21,337 nucleotides of DNA from Chloroflexota bacterium (GTDB lineage Bacteria; Chloroflexota; UBA6077; CF-72). The notes below the pieces were generated by a model. It saw only the letters and a list, made by a program, of their open reading frames with translations, searched no databases and was not told the origin of the DNA. A program made the translations under genes and the position numbers. Below, in pieces: positions 6,396 to 13,320 of the stretch (position 1 is the stretch's first letter; every line of letters starts with the position of its first letter). The stretch spans positions 1-21,337 of the forward strand of contig JAFAPL010000520.1 in the NCBI GenBank assembly GCA_019247135.1, read 5' to 3'.

Positions 6396-7292
6396 TCACG
6401 CCGCTCGAAATGGCTCGAACAATCGCACCAGGCGGTCCAGCGTCGGCAGCACGTCGTCGGGCGAGCTCGAGAAATGGCGGAGGTGCACTCGAAGCACCGT
6501 CACACCGATCTCGATGAGCGTCGGAACGCGGTCCAGCGATCGCTCCAGGGAGCCATCAACCGCGCCGAGGCCGTCGCAAATGTCCAGCTTCGAGACATCC
6601 CGACCAGCAGACCCAAAACGGTCGCGCAAGGTCGCGATCGCGTCCGCCTTCTGCTGGAGGGTCATGCCCAGTCCACCATAGGGCATCCACCCGTCCCCCC
6701 AGGTCACGATGCGGCGGATCTGGCGCGGCGTGAACTTGCCGCCAAACCAGATCGGGATGCGCTCTCCGGCGGCCGGCCGCGGCGAGCAGAACATGCCGTC
6801 GAAGTTGACGTGCGTCGAGTGGAACGACGCGGGCACCTGTTCCCACAGCACGCGGCACGCGGCGATCGTGTCGTCCAGGATCTCACCGCGCTTGTAGTAA
6901 TCCACGCCGAGGGCGTCGTACTCGTCCTTCTGCCAGCTCGCGGTCACGCCCATGACGAACCGGCCGTGCGAGAGCGCATGAAGGGTTGCGGCTGTTTTCG
7001 CGAGGAGACCGGCCGGTCGTAGTGGAGCGATGACGATGCCGGACAGCACCTTGATGCGCTGCGTCGCTCCGGCAAAGGCGGCCAGCGTGCTGAGGACCTC
7101 GGTTTGCGGCATCTCCAGGTGGTGCCGCTCCCAGCCCTGGCCCGCCTCGAGCGCATGCAAGCCCATCAACACGTGCTCCGTGCTGTCGATGTAGTCAACG
7201 CCGGCGGCATCCGCCGCGCGAGCGACCTCGAGTAACCGGTGCTGCTCCGCGATCGGGTACATGGCGGCTTCGGCGGTGACGCAGAGTCTCAT
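6396..7292 (-). CDS. LLM class (luciferase-like) F420-dependent oxidoreductase
   Basis: This 298-residue protein has the TIM-barrel luciferase-like monooxygenase family fold. Typical segments are 'LLEVARAADAAGVDYIDSTEHVL', 'TQRIKVLSGIVIAPLRPAGLLAKTAATLHALSHGRFVMGVTASW', 'EYDALGVDYYKRGEILDD' and 'PRPAAGERIPIWFGG'. The 'G.P...GGK' sugar-phosphate region and overall pattern fit F420-dependent subgroups better than FMN-dependent alkanal monooxygenases, but the cofactor is inferred by family. The start is ATG 7292; a symmetric -10 element is shared with the divergent dehydrogenase gene and suggests a leaderless message. The reaction could be hydride transfer to, or oxygenation of, an organic substrate. 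The surrounding catabolic genes hint at aromatic or hydroxyacid metabolism, without proof. Confidence 0.87.
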   Translation of the reverse strand: MRLCVTAEAAMYPIAEQHRLLEVARAADAAGVDYIDSTEHVLMGLHALEAGQGWERHHLEMPQTEVLSTLAAFAGATQRIKVLSGIVIAPLRPAGLLAKTAATLHALSHGRFVMGVTASWQKDEYDALGVDYYKRGEILDDTIAACRVLWEQVPASFHSTHVNFDGMFCSPRPAAGERIPIWFGGKFTPRQIRRIVTWGDGWMPYGGLGMTLQQKADAIATLRDRFGSAGRDVSKLDICDGLGAVDGSLERSLDRVPTLIEIGVTVLRVHLRHFSSSPDDVLPTLDRLVRLFEPFRAA

Positions 7293-7299
7293 CGGGCGG

Positions 7300-7313
7300 C
7301 GATGCTAGCATCG
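7300..7313. promoter_or_regulatory. Perfect 14-bp palindrome with shared divergent -10 boxes
   Basis: CGATGCTAGCATCG is a perfect palindrome in the 28 bp between two divergent start codons. It contains ATGCTAGCAT (7302-7311), so both strands read the -10 box TAGCAT, each ending exactly 9 nt before its start codon (ATG 7321 plus, ATG 7292 minus). The most direct reading is a symmetric bidirectional promoter giving near-leaderless transcripts. The palindrome could in addition be an operator for a dimeric regulator. Confidence 0.6.
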
Positions 7314-7320
7314 GCCTTCG

Positions 7321-8319
7321 ATGCATGGGACCGTGCTGCTGGCCGCCGGACTGGGACAGTTCGAACCGTTAGCCGAGCGGCTGCGGGCGCACGGCTGCGA
7401 CGTCCAGACGTTCAGCGGCCGCGAACAGCTTGCGGCCTTGATTCGCGAGGCGGACGTCGTGGTCGGATCGCCCGCTCAAAAGTTCCAGGTTGACGGCACG
7501 ATCCTGAGCACGGGCACGCGGCTGCGTGCTGTCAACAGCATGGTCATCGGCACGGAGATCATCGACGTCGATGCGTGTACGGAACTCGGCATCCTGGTCG
7601 CGAACGGGGCGATCGCCGAAAACTTCCTCGGCGTGGCCGAATCCACGGTCATGCTCATCCTGGCCCTGACGCTCGACCTCAAGGCAAAGGAGCGCACCCT
7701 CCGCGAGGGGACCAGCTTTCGGCCGTCTTCGACTCGGTCAGCGCTGTTGAACGGCCGCACCATCGGACTGATCGGGCTCGGACGTGTTGGACGCGCCGTG
7801 GCGGAGCGTCTGCAGGGCTGGAATGTGCGGCTCCTCGGGTACGACCCATATGTCGACGGAGCACCGCTCGCGGTCGAGCTGGTGCAGCTTGATGAACTTT
7901 TGAGATCGAGCGACATCGTCTCGATTCACGTGGCCTTGAACAACAGCTCACGTGGACTGCTCGGCGCACGCGAGCTGGCGCTCATGCCTCCGCATGCGTA
8001 TCTGTTGAACACGGCGCGTGGCAACGTCGTCGACGAGCCGGCCCTGGCCGAGGCACTGAACAGCGGGCGCCTCGCGGGCGCGGCCGTCGACGCATGGACG
8101 GAGGAACCAACGCCGCGCGACAACCCGTTACTGTCGGTGGACCCCGACAAGATCATCGTGACCGGTCACTGCATCGCGCACAGCGCGCGGCTCCCATCGT
8201 TGCTGGTGGATGCGGCTGAAGAGAACGTCCTGCGCGAGCTGCGCGGTGAAGTGCCGCGCTTCGTGGTGAACCCCGCCGTTCTCACAACGTGGAACGCGCG
8301 GGTCGCCGCGCTAGCTTGA
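7321..8319 (+). CDS. D-2-hydroxyacid dehydrogenase family protein (NAD(P)-dependent)
   Basis: This 332-residue protein belongs to the D-isomer-specific 2-hydroxyacid dehydrogenase family (SerA, glyoxylate/hydroxypyruvate reductase, D-lactate dehydrogenase). It has the Rossmann motif GLIGLGRVGRAV (residues 149-160), an acidic residue at the end of the second strand (Asp175 in GYDPY, favouring NAD), and the catalytic set Arg233 in LNTARG, Glu262 in DAWTEEP and His283 in VTGHCIAHS. The last block is usually TPH-[IL]-[AG], so GHCIAHS is a mild departure. The length is normal for two-domain members without an ACT domain. The start ATG 7321 is fixed by the symmetric -10 element. It converges with the amidohydrolase gene, leaving only 2 bp between stops. 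The substrate is unknown; hydroxypyruvate-like acids are plausible. Confidence 0.9.
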   Translation: MHGTVLLAAGLGQFEPLAERLRAHGCDVQTFSGREQLAALIREADVVVGSPAQKFQVDGTILSTGTRLRAVNSMVIGTEIIDVDACTELGILVANGAIAENFLGVAESTVMLILALTLDLKAKERTLREGTSFRPSSTRSALLNGRTIGLIGLGRVGRAVAERLQGWNVRLLGYDPYVDGAPLAVELVQLDELLRSSDIVSIHVALNNSSRGLLGARELALMPPHAYLLNTARGNVVDEPALAEALNSGRLAGAAVDAWTEEPTPRDNPLLSVDPDKIIVTGHCIAHSARLPSLLVDAAEENVLRELRGEVPRFVVNPAVLTTWNARVAALA

Positions 8320-8340
8320 TCTCACCGGGCCGCAGTGAGA
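8320..8340. terminator. Short hairpin at a convergent gene end
   Basis: TCTCAC and GTGAGA form a 6-bp stem with a 9-nt loop across the 2-bp gap between the convergent dehydrogenase and amidohydrolase genes, mostly inside the latter's coding end. It is GC-poor in the stem and has no T tract, so it is only a weak terminator candidate. Confidence 0.2.
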
Positions 8341-9308
8341 CCGAGCAGCCCGACCGCGTTGTCGCGCTTGATCTGCTGTTTATCCCCTTCGGATAGGCCA
8401 GCGACGCCGTCCACGATCTCTACCGGGTTCTCCTGGCCCATGTCGAACGGGTAGTCCGTTCCGAGCACGACCTGGGACGCGCCTACCTGAGCAATGATGT
8501 GAGCCAGGTTGAACGCGTTGTACATGAGGTTGTCCACCCAGAGCCGCCGAACGTAGTGGCTCGGCGGGTTGGGAATCGTCTGCGCCTCTGGACGGACCTC
8601 ATAGCCGTGGTCGCTCCGACTGCAATACGAGGGCAAGTAGCCGCCGCCATGCGCGCCGAGGATCTTCAAGCGCGGGTGCCGCTCGAGCACACCGCCGAAG
8701 ATGATGTGCGTCAACGCCAGCGTCGTGTCGAGTGGATTGCCGATGATATTGGCGAGGTAGTATTTCGCGACGCGGTCACCGAGCGTGGTGCCGGAGGGGT
8801 GGATGAAGACGAGCGCGCCGTGCTGCTCGGCGGCGGCCCAGAACGGCTCGAAACGCTCGTCGTCCAGGTCGAGTCCCTGGACGTTGCTGGAAATCTCCAC
8901 CCCTTTGAAGGCGCCGCTCGAAGACATCGCGCCTTCGAGCTGGCGTGCCGCAAGGTCGGGAAACTGGAGCGATACGAACGCGAGCCCGACGAACCGCTCG
9001 GGATTCGACTGGCAAACGTGCTGCACGGCCGTATTCGCGGCCTCCACGATCTGTTCCGATAGCTCCCTGTCGGCCCAGTAGGCGTAGTTGGGCATGTGGC
9101 TGACGACCTGCATGTCGATGCCTTCTCGGTCCATCGTCTCGATGCGGACGTCCAGGCTCTCGAACATGCGCTTGTAGCGCGACTGCATGAGAAACTCGTT
9201 GTGCGGGTTGGCGTCCCGCGATGGTGCACGAGAGGTCAGCTCGACGAGCTTCGGCGACAACACGTGGGCGTGCATGTCTACGGTCCGGGGCGATGGCACG
9301 CGCGCCAT
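8322..9308 (-). CDS. ACMSD-like amidohydrolase family protein (metal-dependent decarboxylase/hydrolase)
   Basis: This 328-residue TIM-barrel protein belongs to the amidohydrolase_2 group. That group includes 2-amino-3-carboxymuconate-6-semialdehyde decarboxylase (ACMSD) and gamma-resorcylate and 5-carboxyvanillate decarboxylases. The metal ligands are visible: HxH in VDMHAH (His13, His15), His170 in VFIHPSG and Asp285 in LGTDYPF. His220 in GAHGGGYLP corresponds to the catalytic histidine. The length matches ACMSD (about 330). It begins at ATG 9308 with TAGCGT 6 nt upstream, sharing a divergent promoter region with the E1 alpha gene. Decarboxylation of an aromatic or ring-opened acid would fit the neighbouring Rieske oxygenase, but hydrolysis cannot be excluded by sequence alone. 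Confidence 0.88.
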   Translation of the reverse strand: MARVPSPRTVDMHAHVLSPKLVELTSRAPSRDANPHNEFLMQSRYKRMFESLDVRIETMDREGIDMQVVSHMPNYAYWADRELSEQIVEAANTAVQHVCQSNPERFVGLAFVSLQFPDLAARQLEGAMSSSGAFKGVEISSNVQGLDLDDERFEPFWAAAEQHGALVFIHPSGTTLGDRVAKYYLANIIGNPLDTTLALTHIIFGGVLERHPRLKILGAHGGGYLPSYCSRSDHGYEVRPEAQTIPNPPSHYVRRLWVDNLMYNAFNLAHIIAQVGASQVVLGTDYPFDMGQENPVEIVDGVAGLSEGDKQQIKRDNAVGLLGLTAAR

Positions 9309-9314
9309 GGTAGG

Positions 9315-9324
9315 ACGCTATCAT
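9315..9324. promoter_or_regulatory. Shared divergent -10 element ACGCTATCAT (amidohydrolase / E1 alpha operon)
   Basis: In the 24 bp between start codons, ACGCTATCAT gives TATCAT on the plus strand, 8 nt before GTG 9333, and TAGCGT on the minus strand, 6 nt before ATG 9308. The two -10 boxes share the central TA at 9319-9320. Predicted starts fall at or within 2 nt of each start codon, implying leaderless messages, and no Shine-Dalgarno is present for either gene. It is the likely promoter of the whole E1 alpha-E1 beta-E2-VOC operon. Confidence 0.55.
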
Positions 9325-9332
9325 CGGCGTTC

Positions 9333-10385
9333 GTGGCGGTCGGCTCGACGAGCCTGGAGGAAGTGCTCGCCGCGTGTATGCCGGCGCTGGCCCGCGCGCC
9401 GCGGCCGTTCAGCGTGCTCGACCCCGCGGGCAGCCTGGTTGGACCCGAGCCCGAACTGAGTACGGAACAGCTCCAGTCGGCGTATCGCTGGATGGTGTTT
9501 GGCCGCCAGCTCGACGAACGCGGTCTCCAGCTCCAGCGCCAGGGTCGCGTCGGCGTGTGGGGACCGATGATCGGTCAGGAGGCCGCACAGGTCGGCCTCG
9601 GCATGGTCATGCACGACGGTGATTGGATCTTCCCGTCGTATCGGGAGGCGATCACGCTGTGTATGCGCGGACTCAGTCTGACCGACCTGTTCGCCTACTA
9701 CCGCGGCCTGTACTGGCCCGCCGATCCCGCGCGCACGGGCATCTTTCCACTCCAGATCGTGATTGGCGATCAGTCGCTGCACGCGGTTGGCGCAGGCATG
9801 GCGTTCGCCCTGCGTGACGAGCCACGCGTCGCGGTGGGTGTGATCGGTGATGGCGCGACCTCGCAGGGCGATTTTCTCGAGGCGCTGAATTTCTCGGCCG
9901 TGTTCAACGCCCGAACGGTGCTGTTCATCCAGAACAACCAGTGGGCCATCAGCATGCCGCGCGCACAGCAAACCGCGAGCGAGACGCTTGCGCAAAAAGG
10001 CCTCGCGCAGGGTGTGACCAGCCTGCTGGTCGACGGCAATGACGTGCTCGCCGTCTATACCGCTTGCGCGTGGGCCTTCTTCAGGGCACGCCGCGGCGAT
10101 GGCCCCGTGCTCATCGAAGCGTTGACGTATCGAATTGGCGCGCACACAACCGCCGACGACCCTCGGCGTTATCAGCCAGCGGATGAGATCGAAGCGTGGC
10201 GACGGCGGGATCCTCTGCCGCGTTTTCAGCGCTACCTGGAGCAGCGATCGCTATGGCAGCCGTCACTCGAAGACACGGCGAGAGCCGACGCGTTACGCGA
10301 GGTCGACGACGCGCTTCAGCAGGCAGAAGCGCGACCAACGCCTTCCTTCGACGAATACGTGCAGGTAGCGACACCTGGTGGCTGA
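9333..10385 (+). CDS. 2-oxoacid dehydrogenase E1 component, alpha subunit (pyruvate or branched-chain type)
   Basis: This 350-residue thiamine diphosphate enzyme subunit catalyses, with E1 beta, decarboxylation of a 2-oxoacid and transfer of the acyl group to the E2 lipoyl arm. The ThDP/Mg motif runs from GDG (residues 172-174, GDGATSQGDFLEALNF) to NN (201-202, IQNNQWAIS). The active-site block 'YRIGAHTTADDPRRY' and the GQEA block (81-84) are present. The start is GTG 9333, not the longer open frame to 9096, which overlaps the divergent gene. It is supported by TATCAT 8 nt upstream. The gene overlaps E1 beta by 8 nt. Sequence features resemble Gram-positive PDH E1 alpha, but branched-chain substrates are equally plausible given the epimerase-like gene in the operon. 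Confidence 0.93.
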   Translation: MAVGSTSLEEVLAACMPALARAPRPFSVLDPAGSLVGPEPELSTEQLQSAYRWMVFGRQLDERGLQLQRQGRVGVWGPMIGQEAAQVGLGMVMHDGDWIFPSYREAITLCMRGLSLTDLFAYYRGLYWPADPARTGIFPLQIVIGDQSLHAVGAGMAFALRDEPRVAVGVIGDGATSQGDFLEALNFSAVFNARTVLFIQNNQWAISMPRAQQTASETLAQKGLAQGVTSLLVDGNDVLAVYTACAWAFFRARRGDGPVLIEALTYRIGAHTTADDPRRYQPADEIEAWRRRDPLPRFQRYLEQRSLWQPSLEDTARADALREVDDALQQAEARPTPSFDEYVQVATPGG

Positions 10386-11355
10386 GGCGGTCATGGCCGA
10401 GGCCATCAACCGGGCGCTGCGACAGGCCCTCGCAGCGGATGAGCGAGTGCTGGTGGTGGGGCAGGACGTCGGCAAGCTGGGCGGTGTCTTCCGCGTTACC
10501 GATGGTCTGCAGGCAGAGTTCGGCGCCAAACGCGTATTCGACACGCCGCTCGCAGAATCGGCCATCGTTGGAACCGCGTTCGGGATGGCGCTCGCGGGCA
10601 TGGTCCCGATCGCGGAGATCCAGTTCATGGGGTTCATGTACAAGTGTGCTGATCAGCTGATCGCGCAAGCCGCTCAGATCCGTGCCCGCACCTGGGGCCA
10701 GTCGACCGCACCACTCGTTGTCCGAACAGCCTACGGCGGCGGAGTGCGAACTCCTGAACACCACTCCGACAGCCTCGAAGGCGTCCTCATGGGGTCGCCA
10801 GGCCTGAAGGTGGTCGTGCCGAGCACGCCGATCGATGCCGCTGGACTGTTGCTTTCAGCTATCGACGACCCCGACCCGGTGGTCATGATGGAGCCGATCC
10901 GAATGTATCGCGCTATGCGCGAGGAGCTTCCGGAGAAGCTCCAGGCTGTCCCTCTCGGCAAGGCCCGTGTCCGACGTCATGGCACCGACATCACGATCAT
11001 TGGCTGGGGGGCGATGCTGACGCCCGCACTGCAAGCTGCAGAAACAGTAGCCGCCGACGGCATCGAGGCGGAAGTGATCGACCCGCGCACGCTGTCGCCG
11101 CTGGATTGGGACACGCTGACCGAGTCAGTCGAGAAGACTGGCCGGCTGATTGTGGTGCATGAGGCACCACGCACGGGCGGGCCAGGCGGCGAATTCGTCG
11201 CGAATCTGGTCGAACGCTGCTTCTACGCGCTGAAGAGCCCGCCGCGGCGGATCGCTGGTCGCGACGTCGTCTATCCCCCGCAGCTTCTCGAGGACGAGTA
11301 TCTCTCTGACGTTGCCGCGATCGCCGCCGCGGTGCGCGAAAGCATGGACGAGTAA
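10378..11355 (+). CDS. 2-oxoacid dehydrogenase E1 component, beta subunit
   Basis: This 325-residue transketolase-like subunit completes the E1 heterotetramer. It shows the N-terminal 'INRALRQALAADERVLVVGQDVG' segment and 'FDTPLAESAIVGTAFGMALAGMVPIAEIQF', where Glu60 should contact the ThDP aminopyrimidine. The block 'YGGGVRTPEHHSDSLEGVLMGSPGLKVVVPSTPIDAAGLL' and the C-terminal transketolase-C domain (ITIIGWGAMLTPALQAAE...EAEVIDPRTLSPLDWDTL) follow. The start is GTG 10378, overlapping E1 alpha; ATG 10393 is possible but would trim the N terminus. The stop is directly followed by the GTG of E2 without a gap. Length and motifs are normal for the family. Confidence 0.94.
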   Translation: MAEAVMAEAINRALRQALAADERVLVVGQDVGKLGGVFRVTDGLQAEFGAKRVFDTPLAESAIVGTAFGMALAGMVPIAEIQFMGFMYKCADQLIAQAAQIRARTWGQSTAPLVVRTAYGGGVRTPEHHSDSLEGVLMGSPGLKVVVPSTPIDAAGLLLSAIDDPDPVVMMEPIRMYRAMREELPEKLQAVPLGKARVRRHGTDITIIGWGAMLTPALQAAETVAADGIEAEVIDPRTLSPLDWDTLTESVEKTGRLIVVHEAPRTGGPGGEFVANLVERCFYALKSPPRRIAGRDVVYPPQLLEDEYLSDVAAIAAAVRESMDE

Positions 11356-12564
11356 GTGGCGTACGAGTTCAAGCTGCCTGACCTTGGCGAGGGCATCCAT
11401 GAGGCGCAGGTGCTGACCTGGAAGGTCCGAACTGGCGATACGGTCGCTGCGTTTCAAGCGTTGTGCGAGGTCGAGTCCGCCAAAGCGGCCGTCGAGCTGA
11501 CGTCGCCCGTGGCTGGACAGGTCCGCGAAACGCGAGTCGCCGAAGGCGATGTTGCGCACCTGGGTGAAGTGCTCGTCGTCATCGATACCGATGCACAGCA
11601 GGCTGAACCGGAGTGGTTTGGGATCGTCGGGACGGCTCCGCAGGCTGCGCCGTCGACGCCGTCGGAAAAGGTGTTCGCGGCGCCGTTTGTTCGAAAGCTC
11701 GCGCGAGATTTGAACGTGCGACTCGAAGACGTGCCTGGTTCGGGTCCGCAGGGTCGTGTACGCGCCGCAGACGTTCAAGCGTTTGTGCATAAAGCCACGG
11801 CTGCAGAACCGACCGAAGTCCGAGCAATCCCGCGCGGCACGGAAGTGCAGCCAACAGGGGGCCGAGCGATCCCGCTGCGCGGCATGCGCAAGGCGATTGC
11901 CGACCACATGGTGGAGGCGGTGCAGCGAGCGCCGCAGGTCACCTCCATGGACCTCTTCGACGTCACCGAGCTTCACCGCGCGCGCGAGGTGTTGTTGCCT
12001 GTCGCACAAACGGAGAACGTCAGGCTGACGTACTTGCCGTTCTTTGTTCGTGCGGCGGTCGAGGCGTTGCGAGCAGTTCCCGAGGCTAACGCGACGGTCG
12101 ACGACGCGGCCGGCGTGATTCGATTGCACGACCAGTTCAACGTCGGCATCGCGACGGCAGTCCCGGGCGGGCTCGTCGTGCCAGTGGTGAAGAATGCCGA
12201 TCAGATGAGCCTGCTCGAGCTTGCGCGGGAGATCGAACGATTGGTTTCGGCAGCCCGCGAACGGCGTATCTCGACGGAGGAGCTGACTCGGGGCACGTTC
12301 ACCGTTACCAGCTTTGGCGGCTTGCCTGGCAGTCCGCTGTTCGCGACCCCGATTTTGAACTACCCCGAGGTCGCCATTCTCGGCATCGGTCGGATCGATC
12401 TTCAGGCGCGCGTCGTGGACGGCCAGGTGGTGCCGAGGCAGTGCGCGGGCGTGTCGTTCACGTTCGACCATCGGGTCCTCGATGGCGAGGGCGCCGGGCG
12501 CTTCATGGCCGCGCTCAAGCGCTATGTCGAGCAGCCGCTCGAGCTGTTGTTGCGCTTGCGATGA
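11356..12564 (+). CDS. Dihydrolipoamide acyltransferase E2 component
   Basis: This 402-residue core subunit accepts the acyl group from E1 and transfers it to CoA. Domains in order are one lipoyl domain (1-80, lipoylated Lys43 in EVESAKAAVEL), a linker, the E1/E3-binding domain (about 107-143, APFVRKLARDLNVRLEDVPGSGPQGRVRAADV) and the catalytic acyltransferase domain (about 172-402). The latter has the active-site block FDHRVLDGEGAG (His372, Asp376). The SAKA lipoylation motif replaces the common SDKA/TDKA; similar TAKA forms are known in branched-chain type E2s. The start is GTG 11356, abutting the E1 beta stop. The downstream gene starts within its stop codon (ATGA). No E3 dihydrolipoamide dehydrogenase gene lies in the window. 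Confidence 0.94.
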   Translation: MAYEFKLPDLGEGIHEAQVLTWKVRTGDTVAAFQALCEVESAKAAVELTSPVAGQVRETRVAEGDVAHLGEVLVVIDTDAQQAEPEWFGIVGTAPQAAPSTPSEKVFAAPFVRKLARDLNVRLEDVPGSGPQGRVRAADVQAFVHKATAAEPTEVRAIPRGTEVQPTGGRAIPLRGMRKAIADHMVEAVQRAPQVTSMDLFDVTELHRAREVLLPVAQTENVRLTYLPFFVRAAVEALRAVPEANATVDDAAGVIRLHDQFNVGIATAVPGGLVVPVVKNADQMSLLELAREIERLVSAARERRISTEELTRGTFTVTSFGGLPGSPLFATPILNYPEVAILGIGRIDLQARVVDGQVVPRQCAGVSFTFDHRVLDGEGAGRFMAALKRYVEQPLELLLRLR

Positions 12565-13037
12565 ACGGCGAGCTGACGGGACAGCTCGGCGTCCTCGCGC
12601 TCGACCATACGGCGCTGGCGGTGCGCTCGATCGAGGCTGCTCTGCCGCTGTATCGAGACCTGCTGGGCGGCGTGCCGTCTGGCTACGAGCGGATCTCGAA
12701 CAAGGGATTCATGTGGATGACGCTGCGATACCCGAATGGCAGTCAGGTCGAGCTGCTTTCGCCGACCGGGCCGGGGTTCCTGGCGACCTTCCTCGACAAA
12801 CGCGGCGAGGGTCCACACCACATGACGTTCATCGTCCACGATGTGCGTGTGGCGGTTGAGCGTGCCCGCGCGGCGGGACTCCGTGTGGTCGACGAAGACT
12901 ATCGCGACCAGCGCTGGCAGGAGGCGTTCATCTCGCCGCGCACGGCCTTCGGCACCATCATTCAGCTCGCGCAGACGAACCTCTCGCAGTTCGAGCGCGA
13001 ACAACACTGGAAAGTGGCGGACATGCACGTGCCGTAG
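12561..13037 (+). CDS. VOC family protein, methylmalonyl-CoA epimerase/glyoxalase-like
   Basis: This 158-residue protein has two beta-alpha-beta-beta-beta modules of the vicinal oxygen chelate superfamily. It starts 'LDHTALAVRSIEAALPLYRDLLGG', as methylmalonyl-CoA epimerases do. Metal-ligand positions can be placed at His16, Glu64 (QVELLSP) and His86/87 (GPHHMTF). The fourth, normally Glu in a 'GxxIELxQ' block, is Gln135 here (FGTIIQLAQ). The start is ATG 12561, overlapping the E2 stop (ATGA); the longer frame to 12441 lies inside E2. Placement as last gene of a 2-oxoacid dehydrogenase operon suggests handling of a CoA thioester such as methylmalonyl-CoA from branched-chain amino acid or propionate breakdown. 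Another VOC lyase or epimerase role is possible because of the ligand change. Confidence 0.8.
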   Translation: MNGELTGQLGVLALDHTALAVRSIEAALPLYRDLLGGVPSGYERISNKGFMWMTLRYPNGSQVELLSPTGPGFLATFLDKRGEGPHHMTFIVHDVRVAVERARAAGLRVVDEDYRDQRWQEAFISPRTAFGTIIQLAQTNLSQFEREQHWKVADMHVP

Positions 13038-13056
13038 CTGCGCCTGAGTTGTTGTC

Positions 13057-13156
13057 TCAGATGCAGGCTGGCGCGGGATCAGTCCAATGATTTCTCAAAG
13101 GTCACCTTTGGAATCCGCGGGTCGAGGCGGCAGCCCGCATGACAAACCGGATTTCG
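13057..13156 (+). repeat. 100-bp direct repeat, copy 1
   Basis: This copy begins TCAGATGCAGGCTGGCGCGG and ends AAACCGGATTTCG. Inside is a near-perfect inverted repeat CAAAGGT-C-ACCTTTG, and further on GCGGGT and GCCCGC can pair as a second stem. It differs from copy 2 at four positions only. Confidence 0.85.
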
Positions 13157-13194
13157 TGGGCGCATCGCGCGGGGCTCCGCTCTGGCGTGGCATT

Positions 13195-13294
13195 TCAGAT
13201 GCGAGCTGGCGCGGGATCAGTCCGATGATTTCTCAAAGGTCACCTTTAGAATCCGCGGGTCGAGGCGGCAGCCCGCATGACAAACCGGATTTCG
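13195..13294 (+). repeat. 100-bp direct repeat, copy 2
   Basis: This copy lies 138 bp downstream of copy 1 and is identical apart from four substitutions (A/G, G/A, A/G and G/A). The CAAAGGT-C-ACCTTT core is kept with one end base changed. Sequence just upstream (CTCTGGCGTGGCATTTCAG) recurs before copy 3 as CTCTGGCGTGGCATCTCAG, so the true unit extends leftwards there. Confidence 0.85.
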
Positions 13295-13320
13295 CGCGAG
13301 CTCTGCTCTGGCGTGGCATC

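Noticed and set aside
9321..10145. Minus-strand frame opposite E1 alpha
   Set aside because: It is antisense to a gene with full ThDP motifs, with no family features of its own.
11125..12471. 448-codon open frame on the minus strand opposite E1 beta and E2
   Set aside because: It lies antisense to clearly coding genes, has no recognisable domain and is an effect of GC-rich codon usage.
13092..13115. CAAAGGTCACCTTTG as an intrinsic terminator of the VOC operon
   Set aside because: There is no T tract, the loop is a single base, and the element repeats further on, so it is better treated as part of the repeat.
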